Shown here one piece after another: positions 9,439-19,136 of a DNA stretch of 64,000 nt. Source of the stretch: Qipengyuania vulgaris (GTDB lineage: Bacteria > Pseudomonadota > Alphaproteobacteria > Sphingomonadales > Sphingomonadaceae); assembly GCA_000756795.1 (NCBI GenBank), contig CCSI01000001.1:310001-374000 (forward strand), read 5' to 3'. Positions within the stretch are counted from its first letter, which is position 1; each line of letters begins with the position of its first letter. A program made the translations under genes and the position numbers. Below the pieces are notes generated by a model. It saw only the letters and a program-made list of their open reading frames with translations, was not told the origin of the DNA and made no database searches.

Positions 9439-10026
9439 CTAGAACGCCGCGAATACCGCCGCAATGCCCGGCGGGTCGCCCGCTGCCTCCAGCCGTTCCA
9501 GCGCGTCCTCGACCTCCAGCAAATAGGTCAGCACCGACCCGTCATAGGACGTCCGCTCGCCCCCCAGCAGCCGGGCAAAGGCAATCGCGGACCGGTTCTC
9601 CGCCAGCGTATCCATCGCAAAGCGCGCAATCCCCTCCGCCCGCGCTTCGAGCAGCAGCGTGGCGGTGAGCAGCTTGCCGAGCCCCAGCCCGTGCCAGTCG
9701 TCGAGTATCCCCACGGAGAACTCCGCGCAGCCGCGGTCCTCGGCATCGCGAAAGGCGTGGACCGCGCCGATGGCAGGCTCGTCGGGCTGCGAGGTGTCGA
9801 TCGCCCCCCAGGCGAGATGCATGTCGCCATCGGCATCGAGCAGCCGGTCGATCACCCAGTCGGGCGGGGTGGCCGCGCCGGAGAAGAAGCGCATGTAACG
9901 CGAGCGCGGGCTCATCCGCGCAATCCCTTCGCGAATGCGCCCCTCGTCCCCGCGCGTCACGCGGCGCAGGCAGACGGGCGTGCCGTTCTCGAGCCGGGTC
10001 TCGATATGGGTGGGCGAGGGGGCCAT
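9439..10026 (-). CDS. GNAT acetyltransferase, Pat-like
   Basis: A 195-residue GNAT domain. The N-terminal region has LRRVTRGDEGRIREGIARMSPRSRYMRFF split over residues 18-46, resembling the GNAT domain of protein-lysine acetyltransferases of the Pat group. The acetyl-CoA pyrophosphate loop is DDWHGLGLGKLL, followed by ENRSAIAFARLLG. The start is taken at the ATG at 10026; the frame stays open upstream to 10767, but that part is antisense to the next gene. A Pat-like substrate range is an inference. Confidence 0.85.
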   Translation of the reverse strand: MAPSPTHIETRLENGTPVCLRRVTRGDEGRIREGIARMSPRSRYMRFFSGAATPPDWVIDRLLDADGDMHLAWGAIDTSQPDEPAIGAVHAFRDAEDRGCAEFSVGILDDWHGLGLGKLLTATLLLEARAEGIARFAMDTLAENRSAIAFARLLGGERTSYDGSVLTYLLEVEDALERLEAAGDPPGIAAVFAAF

Positions 10027-10067
10027 GGGGTCGCACCCTATCACCGATTGCGCGGCGAGGCAGCACT

Positions 10068-10736
10068 TCAATCGCCCGCGTCGTCTTCCTCCTCCCCGTC
10101 CTCGCCGCAAGCCGCGTCCCGCTCCATCGCTTCCCGCCGGTCGCGCATGAGGGAGAGCTTGCGGTTGATGCTCTCGATGACCTCGTCCTCGTCGGGCCGG
10201 CTGGCATGGTAATCCGCCATCACCTCGGCCGCGATGGCCTCGTAGAGCGGATGCCCCTTCTGGATGCGCTGCACGCCATAGCGTTCGCGCAGGCGGTGCT
10301 GGAGGAGGAAGCGCAGCAGGGTATTGTCGGGCTTGTCCCACGTGCCCAGCATCTTGCCGGCAGAGACGATGGGGGTGGGCGTGCCCTTCAGGGCGCGTTC
10401 GAGCGCGCAATCCTCCAGCCGCTGCACCCCGCGCTCCAGCGCCGCGTCCCAGGCGGCGGCAAACCCTTCCGCCCCGGGCCGCGCCCGCAGCTTGTAGAGC
10501 GCCTCCACGCTCTTCCCGATGGAGCGCGCCGCCTGCACGACGATGCCGGTGGCCGCGAGCGTAGCGACAAAGCGCCGCTGGAGCCGCGGCGTGATGGAAT
10601 TGCGGCGCGGAGCCGTGTGGATGAAGGGCGCAAAGGCAAGCAGCGGATCGTCCTCCTCCGGCTCGGGCGCAACATTCGCCACGGCGGAGGTGGCCTGGCG
10701 GGGAATGACGCGGGTGGGGGTAGGGTGGTCCGACAA
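10068..10736 (-). CDS. Conserved hypothetical protein with terminase-small-subunit-like HTH
   Basis: A 222-residue protein. Residues about 50-120 contain RLQRRFVATLAATGIVVQAA, then SVEALYKLRARPGAEGFAAAW, the arrangement of an HTH that reads like phage terminase small subunits or transposase-type HTHs (a learned helix, then a Lys/Arg turn, then W-x-x-A). The N terminus is Pro/Glu rich and the C terminus ends in an acidic tail. Proteins of this type are common in sphingomonads as hypothetical proteins. It is GC-rich like the chromosome, unlike the island immediately to its right. No function is claimed. Confidence 0.75.
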   Translation of the reverse strand: MSDHPTPTRVIPRQATSAVANVAPEPEEDDPLLAFAPFIHTAPRRNSITPRLQRRFVATLAATGIVVQAARSIGKSVEALYKLRARPGAEGFAAAWDAALERGVQRLEDCALERALKGTPTPIVSAGKMLGTWDKPDNTLLRFLLQHRLRERYGVQRIQKGHPLYEAIAAEVMADYHASRPDEDEVIESINRKLSLMRDRREAMERDAACGEDGEEEDDAGD

Positions 10737-10986
10737 AACAAGGTCTCTCTCTAATTGGCGAAATCACCGAGCCGCAGGCGAGGCAAGCGCGACCGCGCGC
10801 CCGAGCTTATGCGAGGAAGCCAAGGAGCGCGGACGCGCTCCGCCCGGCGTTTGAGGGACGAAAACAAAAAACTGCGGAGTAGGAAAATGTTTTCTAGCCG
10901 AAGTACGCTGGCCCACGACCAGCACCCAAGAGAGGTAGCACGAAGCACCTCGAAACGCGAAGCAACTGAGTGTGGCTGCGAGTTTT
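10737..10986. other. Intergenic stretch between HTH-like protein and adenine methylase
   Basis: No coding sequence is supported in these 250 bases. GGAGCGCG (10824-10831) and CGCGCTCC (10834-10841) form an 8-bp inverted repeat with a 2-base centre. The composition changes from GC-rich to A/T-richer at about 10860, which I take as the left edge of the AT-rich island. No tRNA or clear attachment-site duplication is visible. Confidence 0.5.
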
Positions 10987-11871
10987 CTATGCCGCTTTTG
11001 TGTTTTGTCCGGTCGCAATCAGTGCATCAAGCACTTCGGGTCCGAAGGACAGCCTTTTAGAGATGATCATGAGTTCTTTGCCCATGCGTTTCTCATTTGC
11101 AGAATATTGAATTCCGAACTCTAACTGCTCGAAATCTCCATAAATATCCGATATTTCGGTGCAATTGTCATATGTTAGTACCCAAGGCTTCGACAATGCA
11201 GAGATAGCTTGCGAGACAACCCTATGGTCCCCCTTGCTGTAAAAATTAGTATATAAGGATGACCCTTTCTCGTAATACGGTGGGTCTATCATGAAGAATG
11301 ATCGAGAAGATAGATTCATGTCGGCCCAAGATATGAAATCACAGGCGTCCATATTTGTGAGATGGATGGATTTTCGGAACCCATTGATTTTCCTGACCTT
11401 CTCAATCAGGTCTTTCTTATTAAATCGACAGTCTATTTTGTAATTCCCGGATTGATTTAACCCACCGATAATTCCGCCAGAACCAATAATCCCTGACCTA
11501 TTCGTTCGATTTAAAAAGAAGGTGGCAAAGGCTAGGTCAATGACGGATTCACAGGCAGCGTTTCTGTATACCGCCTTTTGACGATGCCATTCCTCGACAG
11601 TGATCGTGACTTTCTCAATCTTCTCGATCAGATGGTCGACGTCGTTCAAGACAGCATGCCAAAAGCTCCATATCCCTAAGTCGAGGTCGTTAAGGTGAAT
11701 ATCACTGACATGCCGATTGAAAAGCAGATGGAGAGCTAGGCTGGCCCCTCCCGCATAAGGTTCAATATAATGCGATCGACCAAGATCATTGTCTTGGATG
11801 AGCTTGATGGTGACATCCGCAAGTGATGATTTTCCACCAGGATAGCGAAGGGGGGACTGCGACCTAGCCAT
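10987..11871 (-). CDS. D12-class DNA N6-adenine methyltransferase (Dam-like)
   Basis: A 294-residue SAM-dependent methylase. RYPGGK (residues 9-14) and the SAM-binding IEPYAGGAS (36-44) are followed by the catalytic DPPY at 196-199, the order of the D12/alpha class that includes Dam and M.DpnII; these methylate adenine, often in GATC. The target recognition region would lie between the two motifs, and the target site cannot be read from sequence. It starts 11 bases after the ParB-domain gene, in one apparent operon. Codon and base use is clearly AT-richer than the flanking genes, which suggests acquisition by transfer. Confidence 0.92.
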   Translation of the reverse strand: MARSQSPLRYPGGKSSLADVTIKLIQDNDLGRSHYIEPYAGGASLALHLLFNRHVSDIHLNDLDLGIWSFWHAVLNDVDHLIEKIEKVTITVEEWHRQKAVYRNAACESVIDLAFATFFLNRTNRSGIIGSGGIIGGLNQSGNYKIDCRFNKKDLIEKVRKINGFRKSIHLTNMDACDFISWADMNLSSRSFFMIDPPYYEKGSSLYTNFYSKGDHRVVSQAISALSKPWVLTYDNCTEISDIYGDFEQLEFGIQYSANEKRMGKELMIISKRLSFGPEVLDALIATGQNTKAA

Positions 11872-11882
11872 ATTTGACCCCT

Positions 11883-13064
11883 CTACTCTTCAATCCGTTT
11901 GGAAAGCGCTAAAACGAGCATTGGGGTGACAACTTCGAAATCGTTGATGATCTGCCTGTGATCGAAGGTGCCGCTCACAGCATGATGCTTCGTGGTATTG
12001 CCCCCGGTTGCAAGACGTTTCAATGCGTCGTGTATTACACCAGCTTCCCGGAGCTCAACACCATAGCTGTGCATTCGTCCCTGCTTACCGCGGGTGAAAT
12101 ATGAATCGAATGAGGTCTTGTCGTCCGCTCCGCACAGCTTCGCCGTACTTTCGATAAATGCCCACGCGCCAACGGCTACGATTTGGGTGTTCGCTTGGGC
12201 GCTCATTTTCGTAAGTGAGGCATAGAGCCCCAGCAGCTTTTGTGCTTCCAACTTTGCCAAGACACGCACCAAGTCGTTCGATCTTTTGATCTTATTCAAT
12301 GATCTGGGGCGAGGCGGTAGTGGTGGAGGTGGACTTGGGGGTGGAACTGGCGCTTGAGTGTCCGAATCTTGGTCTTCTTCGTCTTCGTCGGGAAGTGGTG
12401 CAACTCCGGCAGACTCCTCAAGCTGTGCAGCATAGCTGGCGATGTCTTGATCATTTGCGCGAGAATTGATCTCACCGGCTATCAGATCGTTTATGATCAC
12501 CGCCAATAGGGCAGCCATGTCAGCATCGCTGCGGCGAAAGGTAACGTGCTCTGGGTCGCTGTCGTCGACACCGAGGATTTCACGCATAGTTGGCTTCTCA
12601 GCGAAGCGCTGAAGGGTGGTCAACTTGCCTTTCCTATCGCTCCTCGTGATCAGCTCAAGCGTCTCGGCCATCTCCAACAATTCGAAGGCAATTGCATTCT
12701 TCCGGGTTGGATTATCTCTGTGCTGTTCGTCAGGGCCCCAGTCCTTGCGGCCTCGCCCATCTTGCATGCCGTTATGGATGTTGCGCATCCAGAAGCGCAG
12801 TTCGTCATGGTCATCGAAGCTTCGACCTTCGATGGTTTCAATGACATCAACGTCATCCGACAGTTTTTGGAACCGCTTTCTCCATTTAGGGGGCGCCAAA
12901 TCAGGATCATTCAGGAGCAAGACGGCGCAAACTCGTCTATTGCCCTCCCAAACCTCATATGAAGGTTCCGTAGCTCCCTCCTCAGTAATCTCCACCACGC
13001 CTAGAAGCTCAAGCGGGTTTGTCTTATGCTCAGCAATACTCTTAGCAAGTTGGTACTTGCTCAT
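11883..13064 (-). CDS. ParB-domain protein, main part (frame-shifted from its N terminus)
   Basis: A 393-codon frame that begins inside a ParB/Srx-like domain. KYQLAKSIAEHKTNPLE and EVWEGNRRV (GNRR at residues 41-44, the ParB box II equivalent) continue the box I seen in the overlapping upstream frame. An acidic segment and a Pro-rich linker (about residues 237-252) lead to a helical C-terminal domain with AVGAWAFIESTAKLCGADD and GGNTTKHHAV, a layout reminiscent of HEPN-like domains but without a clear R-x4-6-H motif. The ATG at 13064 has no good ribosome site, so it is probably not a natural start. It precedes the adenine methylase by 11 bases. The function is unknown. Confidence 0.7.
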   Translation of the reverse strand: MSKYQLAKSIAEHKTNPLELLGVVEITEEGATEPSYEVWEGNRRVCAVLLLNDPDLAPPKWRKRFQKLSDDVDVIETIEGRSFDDHDELRFWMRNIHNGMQDGRGRKDWGPDEQHRDNPTRKNAIAFELLEMAETLELITRSDRKGKLTTLQRFAEKPTMREILGVDDSDPEHVTFRRSDADMAALLAVIINDLIAGEINSRANDQDIASYAAQLEESAGVAPLPDEDEEDQDSDTQAPVPPPSPPPPLPPRPRSLNKIKRSNDLVRVLAKLEAQKLLGLYASLTKMSAQANTQIVAVGAWAFIESTAKLCGADDKTSFDSYFTRGKQGRMHSYGVELREAGVIHDALKRLATGGNTTKHHAVSGTFDHRQIINDFEVVTPMLVLALSKRIEE

Positions 13065-13248
13065 CCTGCAGCAATACCTTTATGATTTCGGACGGATCGG
13101 TAATCGCCCCGTGACGAGGATTTTCCTCGTAGAGATGAATTCGTTCCACAGGTATTGGAAATACGTCACTAGGCATAGATTGGACCCTCTTGGCTCGCTT
13201 TTTGAAGCGCTCGACGGAAAGGTCAAGCTCCCATCTCCCTTGACCCAT
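13042..13248 (-). pseudogene. N-terminal fragment of the ParB-domain protein, other frame
   Basis: This frame encodes the missing start of the ParB domain: VFPIPVERIHLYEENPRHG (box I) and DPSEIIKVLLQDE, then it runs out at TAA 13042-13044. Dropping one base between about 13052 and 13064 joins it to the frame of the main part, giving LLQDE-KYQLAKSI. Either a single-base insertion, a sequencing error or a +1 frameshift explains this. Possible starts are ATG at 13248 (AAGG 4 bases ahead), ATG at 13176 (AGAGGG 8 bases ahead) or 13332; the first overlaps the rpsL promoter on the other strand. Confidence 0.55.
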
Positions 13249-13268
13249 CCCCCCTTGCACACTATGTG
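13240..13268 (+). promoter_or_regulatory. Probable promoter of the str (rpsL) operon
   Basis: TTGACC (13240-13245), a 17-base spacer, then TATGTG (13263-13268), followed by GCGCGCCCAT. The same TAT-R-TGCGCGCCCAT block follows the -35 of the rpsJ promoter at 18403-18431. It sits inside or beside the 5' end of the divergent ParB-domain gene and would give rpsL an unusually long leader of about 335 bases. Confidence 0.6.
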
Positions 13269-13607
13269 CGCGCCCATCCGGTGAGGGAATCGCCCAGCGC
13301 GCCTCCAACGCCGGCCAGATAGAGCTGAACATTGCCGGTCATGTCCCGGGGGCCTGTCGCACATGCGACGAGGCTCTTTTCTATTGCAGCGGAGGTCACT
13401 CCGTTCGGGGCAGCCGTCAAAGTAACCCGGTGGCCGTGTGGGCCGATGGGTGGAGCGTTTCAGGCTCGTGCGAGTGCAGCCGGTCCAGGCCGAGGGGTTC
13501 GCCCTTCGACAGGCTCAGGACGAACGGCTTTTGGCGAGCACGAACCCGACACACCACCGATCATCCCGCTAGTCTCCGCCATCACACGGTGAAGAGAAAG
13601 AACTCAC
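13269..13607 (+). other. Long untranslated leader upstream of rpsL with REP-like repeat
   Basis: About 339 bases without a supported gene. GTTCG near 13497 and CGAAC near 13522 enclose CCCTTCGACAGGCTCAGGAC (starting at 13502), a palindromic repeat widespread in sphingomonad and other proteobacterial genomes. GTCGCA-CA-TGCGAC occurs near 13357. A GAAGAGAAAG tract precedes rpsL as its ribosome site. Confidence 0.5.
13502..13527. repeat. REP-like dispersed palindromic repeat
   Basis: The core CTTCGACAGGCTCAGGACGA is a sequence I recognise as a very common short interspersed repeat in intergenic DNA of high-GC proteobacteria. Copy number in this genome cannot be checked here. Confidence 0.6.
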
Positions 13608-13979
13608 ATGCCGACTATTAACCAGCTGGTCCGCAAGGGCCGCGTTCCGCAGAAGGCCAAGAGCAAGGTCCCTGCAATGGAGCAGAACCCGCAGAAGCGC
13701 GGCGTTTGCACCCGCGTCTATACGACGACCCCGAAGAAGCCGAACTCGGCTCTGCGTAAAGTTGCCAAGGTTCGCCTGACCAACCAGCGCGAAGTCATCT
13801 CCTACATCCCGGGCGAAGGCCACAACCTGCAGGAGCACAGTGTTGTGCTCATCCGCGGCGGCCGTGTTCGCGACCTTCCCGGCGTTCGCTACCACGTCCT
13901 TCGCGGCGTGCTCGATACGCAGGGCGTGAAGGACCGCAAGCAGTCGCGCTCGAAGTACGGCGCGAAGCGTCCGAAGTAA
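13608..13979 (+). CDS. rpsL: 30S ribosomal protein S12
   Basis: The 123-residue product starts [12 protein letters not shown] and contains the decoding-site segment [15 protein letters not shown] with the lysine whose change gives streptomycin resistance in other bacteria, plus [19 protein letters not shown] and [13 protein letters not shown]. Length is normal. First gene of the str operon; a GAAGAGAAAG tract precedes the ATG. The 279-base spacer to rpsG is much longer than usual and structured. Confidence 0.99.
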   Translation: MPTINQLVRKGRVPQKAKSKVPAMEQNPQKRGVCTRVYTTTPKKPNSALRKVAKVRLTNQREVISYIPGEGHNLQEHSVVLIRGGRVRDLPGVRYHVLRGVLDTQGVKDRKQSRSKYGAKRPK

Positions 13980-13997
13980 GGAGTCTTTGTTGGGTGC

Positions 13998-14019
13998 GGT
14001 CATCACGTCCGTGATGACC
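13998..14019 (+). promoter_or_regulatory. Hairpin 1 in the rpsL-rpsG spacer
   Basis: GGTCATCAC (13998-14006), loop GTCC, GTGATGACC (14011-14019): a perfect 9-bp stem just after the rpsL stop. No T-run follows, so termination would have to be partial or factor-dependent. Confidence 0.6.
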
Positions 14020-14040
14020 TCGGTGCCAGCCCGTCTCCCC

Positions 14041-14088
14041 CTCCCAACCACCCGATGATTATCCGATCCGGTATCGGGTGGTTGGGAG
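14041..14088 (+). promoter_or_regulatory. Hairpin 2 in the rpsL-rpsG spacer
   Basis: CTCCCAACCACCCGAT (14041-14056) pairs perfectly over 16 bp with ATCGGGTGGTTGGGAG (14073-14088), leaving a 16-base loop. Such a stem would be very stable in RNA. There is no T-run after it. Confidence 0.7.
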
Positions 14089-14136
14089 GCGGAGCCGGAC
14101 AGGCCCCAACCCGAAGAGATTGTTTTCAACGCGGGT

Positions 14137-14205
14137 CCAGTCCTCTCCTCCGCCCTTCTGCCCATATGGGTAGCCTCCGGGTGGAAGGGCGGGGGAGAGG
14201 GCTGG
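14137..14205 (+). promoter_or_regulatory. Hairpin 3 in the rpsL-rpsG spacer
   Basis: The 22-base arms at 14137-14158 and 14184-14205 are complementary except for two positions that become G-U pairs in RNA. The loop holds CCCATATGGG, itself a palindrome. It ends about 53 bases before the rpsG start and could control rpsG translation or mRNA processing. In E. coli the rpsL-rpsG spacer binds S7; no such binding is shown here. Confidence 0.65.
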
Positions 14206-14258
14206 AGCCGCAAAGGCAACACGGAGGTGTTGCCGCACTCCGAAGGAGTTAAACGAAA

Positions 14259-14729
14259 ATGTCACGTCGTCGTCGTCCCGAGAAGCGGGAAATCCTGCCT
14301 GATCCGAAGTTCAACGATCAGGTCCTTTCGAAATTCATGAACAACCTGATGTATGACGGCAAGAAGGCCGTTGCCGAAGGTATCGTCTACACCGCGCTCG
14401 ACACCGTCGAAGCCAAGGCGAAGTCGAACCCGGTCGAGCTGTTCCACGCAGCGCTCGACAACATCAAGCCGCAGGTCGAAGTTCGCAGCCGCCGTGTCGG
14501 TGGTGCGACCTACCAGGTGCCGGTTGAAGTGCGTCCCGAGCGTGCCCAGGCGCTGGCTATCCGCTGGCTCATCGGTGCGGCTCGCGGTCGTCCGGAAACC
14601 ACCATGGCTGCCCGTCTCTCGGGCGAGCTGATGGATGCGGCCAACAACCGCGGCAACGCCGTCAAGAAGCGCGAAGACACGCACCGCATGGCGGACGCGA
14701 ACCGCGCCTTCTCGCACTACCGCTGGTAA
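14259..14729 (+). CDS. rpsG: 30S ribosomal protein S7
   Basis: A 156-residue 16S rRNA-binding primary assembly protein. It begins [18 protein letters not shown] and has [28 protein letters not shown] and [10 protein letters not shown] at the end, all standard S7 signatures. GAAGGAG lies 12 bases before the ATG. Second gene of the str operon. Confidence 0.99.
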   Translation: MSRRRRPEKREILPDPKFNDQVLSKFMNNLMYDGKKAVAEGIVYTALDTVEAKAKSNPVELFHAALDNIKPQVEVRSRRVGGATYQVPVEVRPERAQALAIRWLIGAARGRPETTMAARLSGELMDAANNRGNAVKKREDTHRMADANRAFSHYRW

Positions 14730-14842
14730 GGCTCGACTGGTGGACCGTTCCGTGAATGCGCGGAACGGTCGCCAGGCGGTCACATTAGTTTTTCAAAGGG
14801 GCGGCGAATCCGTTGTCCCGAACATCCCACGAGGAATTCCAC

Positions 14843-16975
<2,133 letters not shown>

Positions 16976-17066
16976 GGCAGCTTCACCGTCTAGGGGCGGC
17001 GCCTGATTCCGCGGGCGCCGTTTCCAACCCGCAGAAATTCACTTTCAGATTAGAGGTTATTGGAAA

Positions 17067-18242
17067 ATGGCGAAGGAAAAGTTCGAGCGTAATAAGCCGC
17101 ACGTTAACGTCGGCACCATCGGTCACGTCGACCACGGCAAGACCACGCTTACCGCAGCAATCACCAAGGTTCTCGGCTCGGCCGTCGATTTCGCAAACAT
17201 CGACAAGGCTCCCGAAGAGCGCGAGCGCGGCATCACCATCTCGACCGCACACGTCGAGTATGAAACCGACGCGCGTCACTACGCACACGTCGACTGCCCG
17301 GGTCACGCCGACTACGTGAAGAACATGATCACCGGTGCAGCCCAGATGGACGGCGCCATCCTGGTCGTGAACGCAGCTGACGGCCCGATGCCGCAGACCC
17401 GCGAGCACATCCTGCTTGCACGCCAGGTCGGCGTTCCGGCCCTGGTCGTTTACATGAACAAGGTCGACCAGGTCGACGACGAGGAAATCCTCGAGCTCGT
17501 CGAACTCGAAGTTCGCGAACTCCTGAGCTCGTATGACTTCGACGGCGACAACATCGCCATCGTCAAGGGTTCGGCTCTGGCCGCTCTCGAAGGTCGCGAT
17601 CCGGAAATCGGCGAAAACTCGATCAAGGAACTGATGGACGCCGTTGACGCGAACATCCCGACCCCCGACCGTCCGGTCGACAAGGACTTCCTGATGCCGA
17701 TCGAAGACGTGTTCTCGATCTCGGGTCGTGGTACGGTTGTCACCGGCCGCGTCGAAACCGGCGTTGTGAACGTTGGCGACGAAGTCGAAATCGTCGGCAT
17801 CAAGGACACCACCAAGACGACCGTCACCGGCGTCGAAATGTTCCGCAAGCTGCTCGATCGCGGTGAAGCTGGCGACAACATCGGTGCCCTGATCCGCGGC
17901 GTTGGCCGTGAAGAAGTCGAGCGTGGCCAGGTTCTCGCGAAGCCGGGTTCGGTTACGCCGCACACCGAGTTCAGCGCAGAAGTCTACGTCCTGTCGAAGG
18001 ACGAAGGCGGCCGTCACACGCCGTTCTTCGCGAATTACCGTCCGCAGTTCTACTTCCGCACCACCGACGTCACCGGCGAAGTGATCCTTCCCGAAGGCAC
18101 CGAAATGGTGATGCCGGGCGACAACGTGACGATCGACGTCAAGCTGATCGCACCGATCGCAATGGACCAGGGCCTGCGCTTCGCAATCCGCGAAGGCGGC
18201 CGTACGGTCGGCTCGGGCGTTGTTGGCTCGATCAAGAAGTAA
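17067..18242 (+). CDS. tuf: Translation elongation factor Tu
   Basis: Delivers aminoacyl-tRNA to the ribosome. The 391-residue product has G1 [10 protein letters not shown]3 [13 protein letters not shown]4 NKVDQVDD and the C-terminal MVMPGDNV block. It is separated by 91 bases from fusA; CGGCGCC and GGCGCCG near 16996-17020 could form a small hairpin in that gap. A strong terminator follows, so tuf is the last gene of the str operon. Only one tuf copy is in the window. Confidence 0.99.
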   Translation: MAKEKFERNKPHVNVGTIGHVDHGKTTLTAAITKVLGSAVDFANIDKAPEERERGITISTAHVEYETDARHYAHVDCPGHADYVKNMITGAAQMDGAILVVNAADGPMPQTREHILLARQVGVPALVVYMNKVDQVDDEEILELVELEVRELLSSYDFDGDNIAIVKGSALAALEGRDPEIGENSIKELMDAVDANIPTPDRPVDKDFLMPIEDVFSISGRGTVVTGRVETGVVNVGDEVEIVGIKDTTKTTVTGVEMFRKLLDRGEAGDNIGALIRGVGREEVERGQVLAKPGSVTPHTEFSAEVYVLSKDEGGRHTPFFANYRPQFYFRTTDVTGEVILPEGTEMVMPGDNVTIDVKLIAPIAMDQGLRFAIREGGRTVGSGVVGSIKK

Positions 18243-18279
18243 GCTTCGATTTTCGAAGTAAGCTTCTGCTGAAATAGCG

Positions 18280-18321
18280 GGGCCCGCCTTCCTTTAGGGG
18301 AGGGTGGGCCCTTCGCTTTTT
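18280..18321 (+). terminator. Rho-independent terminator after tuf
   Basis: GGGCCCGCCTTCC (18280-18292) pairs with GGAGGGTGGGCCC (18299-18311) with two G-U positions, followed by TTCGC and a run of five T at 18317-18321. It separates the str operon from the S10 operon. Confidence 0.88.
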
Positions 18322-18402
18322 ATGTGAGCTGCGAAAAACGGCAGAAATGCACGGTTCGCCGCGCCCGATGAATGGCTGTTAAGGCAGGCGGAAATCGGGG
18401 GT

Positions 18403-18431
18403 TGTCATATCGGGGTCTCCCCCGTATATGC
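18403..18431 (+). promoter_or_regulatory. rpsJ: Probable promoter of the S10 operon
   Basis: TTGTCA (18403-18408), 17-base spacer, TATATG (18426-18431), followed by the GC-rich GCGCGCCCAT also found after the rpsL -10. GC-rich discriminators are known to make promoters sensitive to the stringent response; that control is inferred here. The leader to rpsJ is about 140 bases and contains CGGAGA-TTCG-TCTCCG (18443-18458), a tetraloop hairpin. Confidence 0.65.
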
Positions 18432-18578
18432 GCGCCCATAGCGGAGATTCGTCTCCGGCATAAGAATTCATGGAAGGTCGCCCGCAACCGGGAAACCGGG
18501 CTCACAGTGGGGCTGACCTTTCTTTTTGTTTGCGGGCCACCCGCTGGTCCGCTTGGCTCTTTCGCATCGGTGTAGGTA

Positions 18579-18890
18579 ATGGAAGCACAGAATATCCGCA
18601 TTCGCCTCAAGGCGTTCGACCATCGCGTTCTCGACCAGGCTACTGGCGAAATCGCAGACACCGCGCGTCGCACGGGTGCCCTTATTCGTGGTCCCATTCC
18701 CATGCCGACGCGCATCGAGAAGTTCACCGTGAACCGCGGCCCGCACATCGACAAGAAGTCGCGCGAGCAGTTCGAGGTGCGCACCTACAAGCGTCTGCTC
18801 GACATCGTGCAGCCCAACGCCCAGACCGTCGATGCGTTGATGAAGCTCGACCTCGCTGCCGGCGTGAACGTCGAAATCAAGCTCGCCTAA
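18579..18890 (+). CDS. rpsJ: 30S ribosomal protein S10
   Basis: A 103-residue small-subunit protein that also binds NusB in transcription antitermination in known bacteria. It shows [35 protein letters not shown] and [15 protein letters not shown]. The first residues MEAQN match alphaproteobacterial S10. First gene of the S10-spc cluster, but it is cut off from rplC by a 246-base structured spacer. Confidence 0.99.
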   Translation: MEAQNIRIRLKAFDHRVLDQATGEIADTARRTGALIRGPIPMPTRIEKFTVNRGPHIDKKSREQFEVRTYKRLLDIVQPNAQTVDALMKLDLAAGVNVEIKLA

Positions 18891-19136
18891 GCAAGCTCGA
18901 TTGGTCCTCCTGCCGGACTTGAAACGGCAGGGAAGTTTCCGGGGCGCTCGATAGCCCCGCCGGTTCGCAAGAACAGGCAAGACATCGGGATACCGCCGGG
19001 CAATCGCCCGGGACTGCGTCCCCCGTCTGCTTCCTTCTCGGAAGCAATCAGCCCGGACGGGGGCACGCATCGCACAATCGGGCTGGCACGCACCCTGGGG
19101 ATGAGCCTCTTGGTGCCTCTGTTGAGGAGTTTGACG
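18891..19136 (+). promoter_or_regulatory. Structured rpsJ-rplC spacer, candidate cis-regulatory RNA
   Basis: No gene is supported here. Four hairpins are visible: CCTGCCG/CGGCAGG (18909-18931), CGGGGC/GCCCCG (18940-18959), CGGGC/GCCCG (18997-19010), and a two-storey stem at 19016-19068 in which GCGTCCCCCGTC pairs with GACGGGGG(C)ACGC and encloses TGCTTCC/GGAAGCA. Spacers inside this cluster are otherwise 0-60 bases. In E. coli L4 controls the S10 operon through a leader before rpsJ; an analogous control placed after rpsJ is an inference. Confidence 0.6.

Noticed and set aside
10027..10767. Upstream continuation of the Pat-like GNAT frame to give a 442-residue protein.
   Set aside because: This part overlaps the HTH-like gene in another frame and has Arg/Ala-rich shadow sequence; the GNAT domain begins at 10026.
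10737..13332. Search for integrase, tRNA or att sites at the edges of the AT-rich island.
   Set aside because: None visible; the island cannot be called a prophage or integrative element.
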